From contig NZ_JAUTAH010000001.1 of assembly GCF_030818545.1 (NCBI RefSeq), positions 501,001-565,000 on the forward strand: DNA of 64,000 nucleotides. The letters are read 5' to 3'. Position 1 is the stretch's first letter. Every line of letters starts with the position of its first letter. Source of the stretch: Brevundimonas sp. SORGH_AS_0993 (lineage in GTDB: Bacteria > Pseudomonadota > Alphaproteobacteria > Caulobacterales > Caulobacteraceae). A program made the translations under genes and the position numbers. This document shows, in pieces, positions 61,646 through 64,000 of the stretch. The notes beneath the pieces were generated by a model, which had not been told where the DNA came from, searched no databases, and saw only the letters and a program-made list of their open reading frames with translations.

Positions 61646-62677
61646 GTGAAAGAGTATCCCTTGGATCTTGCCATCGCAGCCGCTCCCCGCCCGAAGGGGG
61701 ACGTCAACGCCCTCGTTCGGCTGGCCGAGGCCGACATGGCGGCCGTCGACGCCCTGATCCTGGACCGGATGCAGTCCGACGTGCCGATTATCCCGAAACT
61801 CGCCGAACATCTGGTTTCGGCGGGCGGAAAGCGTCTGCGGCCGTTGCTGACGGTCGCGGCGGCCCGTGCAGCGGGAGAGACAGGCGACATCCTGGCGCCC
61901 CGGAAGCTGGCGGCGGCGGTGGAGTTCATTCACACCGCAACCCTGCTGCACGACGACATCGTCGATGCGTCCGAACTGCGTCGCGGCAAGGTCGCGGCCC
62001 ATCTGATCTGGGGGGCGCCCACCAGCGTCCTTGTCGGCGACTTCCTGTTCGCCCGGGCCTTCGAACTGATGGTTGAGACCGATTCAATGCGCGCTCTGGG
62101 CATTCTGGCCCAGGCCTCGCGTGTCATATCTGAGGGCGAGGTGCTGCAGCTGACGCGCGCCCACGACCTGAACCTGGATCAGGCGACCTATCTTCAGATC
62201 ATCTCGGCCAAGACCGCCGAACTGTTCGCCGCCGCCGCCGAAGCCGGTGCGGTCGGGGCGAGGGCGTCGGTCGAGGCGGTCAGGGCTTTGCGCGACTATG
62301 GCATGGCGTTGGGCATCGCCTTCCAGCTGGCGGACGACGCCCTGGACTATGGGGCGACCGCTGCGGCCCTTGGCAAGAACGCCGGGGACGACTTCAACGA
62401 GGGCAAGGCCACCCTGCCGCTGCTGCTGGCGGTCGCCCGCACCAAGGGGCGCGAGGACGCCTTCTGGGAGCGAACCGTGACCAAGGGCGAACGCACGCAC
62501 GAGGACTTCGCGCGCGCCCGCGAACTGGTGGTCGGCTCCGGCGCCATCGGGGCGACCCTGGATTTGGCGGGCGATTACGCCGACCAGGCCAAAGCGGCCC
62601 TATCGGTTCTGCCGGTCTCGGACTGGCGCGCCGCGCTTGAGGATATGGCCGACTTCGCGGTGTCACGCGCCGCCTGA
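61646..62677 (+). CDS. ispB: Polyprenyl diphosphate synthase (octaprenyl/decaprenyl type)
   Basis: Long-chain trans-prenyl transferase producing the ubiquinone side chain; 343 aa from GTG 61646. The first Asp-rich motif is TLLHDDIVDASELRRG (DDIVD, about residues 102-117), preceded by GGKRLRPLLT. The second is FQLADDALDYG (DDALD, about 229-239). Chain length cannot be read directly from the sequence; Caulobacterales usually make Q-10. The start codon is uncertain (TTG 61661 also in frame). It overlaps the next gene by one base. Confidence 0.94.
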   Translation: MKEYPLDLAIAAAPRPKGDVNALVRLAEADMAAVDALILDRMQSDVPIIPKLAEHLVSAGGKRLRPLLTVAAARAAGETGDILAPRKLAAAVEFIHTATLLHDDIVDASELRRGKVAAHLIWGAPTSVLVGDFLFARAFELMVETDSMRALGILAQASRVISEGEVLQLTRAHDLNLDQATYLQIISAKTAELFAAAAEAGAVGARASVEAVRALRDYGMALGIAFQLADDALDYGATAAALGKNAGDDFNEGKATLPLLLAVARTKGREDAFWERTVTKGERTHEDFARARELVVGSGAIGATLDLAGDYADQAKAALSVLPVSDWRAALEDMADFAVSRAA

Positions 62678-63309
62678 TGGTCGGTTCGGACGCCCTGGAC
62701 GCGCAGGTCCGCGCCGCCGACCTGGACCGCTGGCTGTCCAGCCGGCTGGTGTCGGACGCCCGGCCTCGCGCCGATCTGATCGCATTGTACGCCTTCGAAG
62801 CCGAACTGATGGCCATTCCCACGCGCGTCACCCAGCCCCTGTTGGCCGAGATGCGCTACACTTGGTGGGCGGAACAGATGGACGGCGTCTTCGCCGGCAT
62901 GGCGCGCAAGGGCCATCCGGTGCTGGAGGCCCTGGCCGACATCGTCATTCGCCATGGCCTGAACCGTGCGCCGTTCGAGGGGCTGATTGAAGCTCATATC
63001 GGCCGCATCCATGGGGAACCGCACGATCTGGACGCCTTCTACGTCGGCCCGATGCAGGCGGCGGTCCAGGTGCTGGCCGGGCCGGGTCATGCCGACAAGG
63101 TCGTGAAGGCCGGACGTGTGCGCGGCTTGGCGCAGGTGGGTAAGACAGAGGAGGCGAGGGCTCTGCGAAAGGCGGCCAATGCGGCGCTGAAAGACCTGCC
63201 GGCTGTCGCCTTCCCGGCCGTCGCCTCGGCCGCTCTAAGCCGCCAAGACCAGCCTGAGCCGGTCAAGCGGCTGCGCCTGCTGGCGGCGACGCTGCGCGGG
63301 CGCATTTAG
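62677..63309 (+). CDS. Squalene/phytoene synthase family protein
   Basis: A 210-aa all-helical protein of the trans-isoprenyl head-to-head family. It shows [34 protein letters not shown]-type sequence near residues 28-62, but only weak traces of the Asp-rich motifs needed for squalene synthesis (an HDLDAFY segment at about 113). It is shorter than true squalene synthases. This degenerate group resembles NDUFAF6, a complex I assembly factor, so catalysis is doubtful. ATG overlaps the ispB stop (TGATG). Its 3' end overlaps trmFO by four bases. Confidence 0.8.
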   Translation: MVGSDALDAQVRAADLDRWLSSRLVSDARPRADLIALYAFEAELMAIPTRVTQPLLAEMRYTWWAEQMDGVFAGMARKGHPVLEALADIVIRHGLNRAPFEGLIEAHIGRIHGEPHDLDAFYVGPMQAAVQVLAGPGHADKVVKAGRVRGLAQVGKTEEARALRKAANAALKDLPAVAFPAVASAALSRQDQPEPVKRLRLLAATLRGRI

Positions 63310-64000
63310 TTCCGTCCTGCGTCTCGCCACGCCTTCAGGCTCTCCATCGCCCGAATGCTCTGCAGCCGTTTCTTGGCCCGGCCACGATCCTTCGGCGGAA
63401 TGCGCTTGCCGTCCTCATCCACCTTCGGCGCCTCGAGCGGCGGCAACAGGCCGTAGTTGATGTTCATCGGCTGGAACTTGGCGCCTTCCAGGTGCCCGCC
63501 GGTGATGTGTTCGACCAGGGCGCCCATCGCCGTCTCGGGCGGGGGCGCCGACAGGTAGCCACCCCGCCCTGCCTTGGAAAGGGCCTGGGCGGCGGCCAGG
63601 CGGCCAGTCAACAGACCCATGGCGGCGCTTTCGACATAGCCTTCCACCCCAGTCACCTGACCGGCGAAGCGCAGGCGCGGCATGGCCTTGAGTCGAAGTT
63701 GCTTGTCGAGAAGCTGCGGGCTGTTCAGATAGGTGTTGCGGTGCAGGCCGCCGAGACGCGCGAACTGGGCGTTCTGAAGACCGGGGATCATGCGGAATGT
63801 CTCGGCCTGCGCCCCGTGCTTCAGCTTGGTCTGGAAGCCGACCATGTTGAACAGGGTGCCCAGCGCATTGTCCTGGCGCAGTTGAACGATGGCGTGAGGC
63901 TTGACTGCGGGATTGCGCGGATTGGTCAGGCCGACCGGCTTCATGGGGCCGTGGCGCAGAGTCTCGCGGCCGCGCTCGGCCATCACCTCGATAGGCAGGC
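63306..64000 (-). CDS. trmFO: Methylenetetrahydrofolate--tRNA-(uracil-5-)-methyltransferase, C-terminal part (partial)
   Basis: About 231 codons of the C-terminal part; the N-terminal FAD-binding domain is cut off by the window edge. Diagnostic stretches: [74 protein letters not shown] and [15 protein letters not shown]. TrmFO makes ribothymidine at position 54 of tRNA, using methylene-THF and FAD. The read frame is open to base 64000. Confidence 0.96.
   Translation of the reverse strand, partial: LPIEVMAERGRETLRHGPMKPVGLTNPRNPAVKPHAIVQLRQDNALGTLFNMVGFQTKLKHGAQAETFRMIPGLQNAQFARLGGLHRNTYLNSPQLLDKQLRLKAMPRLRFAGQVTGVEGYVESAAMGLLTGRLAAAQALSKAGRGGYLSAPPPETAMGALVEHITGGHLEGAKFQPMNINYGLLPPLEAPKVDEDGKRIPPKDRGRAKKRLQSIRAMESLKAWRDAGRN

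Overview
The window is a gene-dense, GC-rich, purely chromosomal stretch of an alphaproteobacterium. The gene content points to Caulobacterales, most likely Brevundimonas or a close relative. The supporting features are LpxI instead of LpxH, GTTC-N7-GTTC type LexA boxes, a SidA-like micro-gene beside dnaE, a DUF1467-proS-lolCD block, and frequent GTG/TTG starts with one- to four-base overlaps. The genus is an inference; no rRNA gene is present to test it. I see no tRNA, rRNA, CRISPR array, insertion sequence or prophage.

Layout. (1) 1-8707, + strand: the end of a complex I operon (nuoK' nuoL nuoM nuoN) runs into birA, coaX, RNase J and a DUF3088 gene. (2) 8718-17753: a minus-strand tautomerase-like gene, then DUF1467, proS, lolC, lolD, a FixJ-type response regulator, a 31-codon SOS-controlled membrane peptide, dnaE and a DUF3224 gene. 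(3) 17893-34525, + strand: a DUF4142 lipoprotein, rpsB-tsf, then a long envelope cluster pyrH-frr-uppS-cdsA-dxr-rseP-bamA-skp-lpxD-fabZ-lpxA-lpxI-lpxB-FUSC. It links isoprenoid carrier, phospholipid, outer-membrane protein and lipid A synthesis. (4) 34587-46505, mostly - strand: gltA, gltX, comEC (+), lexA, trpC-trpD-trpG, a small + ORF, trpE and a PpiD-like foldase. (5) 46646-49928, + strand: tpiA, secG, pyrG and a small membrane ORF. (6) 49933-64000: an exported His/Met-rich pair that may be metal-linked, a GNAT enzyme, an S9 peptidase, an acyl-CoA dehydrogenase, cytochrome b561, a Sua5-type enzyme, patatin, 3-hydroxybutyrate dehydrogenase, YaaA, a TrmN6-like methylase, a polyprenyl synthase, a squalene/phytoene-synthase-like protein and the 3' part of trmFO.

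The most interesting signal is at 13571-13732. A sigma70-like promoter overlapped by two perfect LexA boxes (GAAC-N7-GAAC twice) drives a 31-aa, single-helix peptide just upstream of dnaE. This is the architecture expected of the SOS cell-division inhibitor SidA. The window also holds lexA itself, whose promoter carries two boxes of the same type, so repressor and likely target can be read together.

Three genes (rnj, the tautomerase-like gene and trpE) are each broken by one extra base. In each case removing the base restores a full-length family member, which suggests consensus errors in the assembly unless reads prove otherwise.
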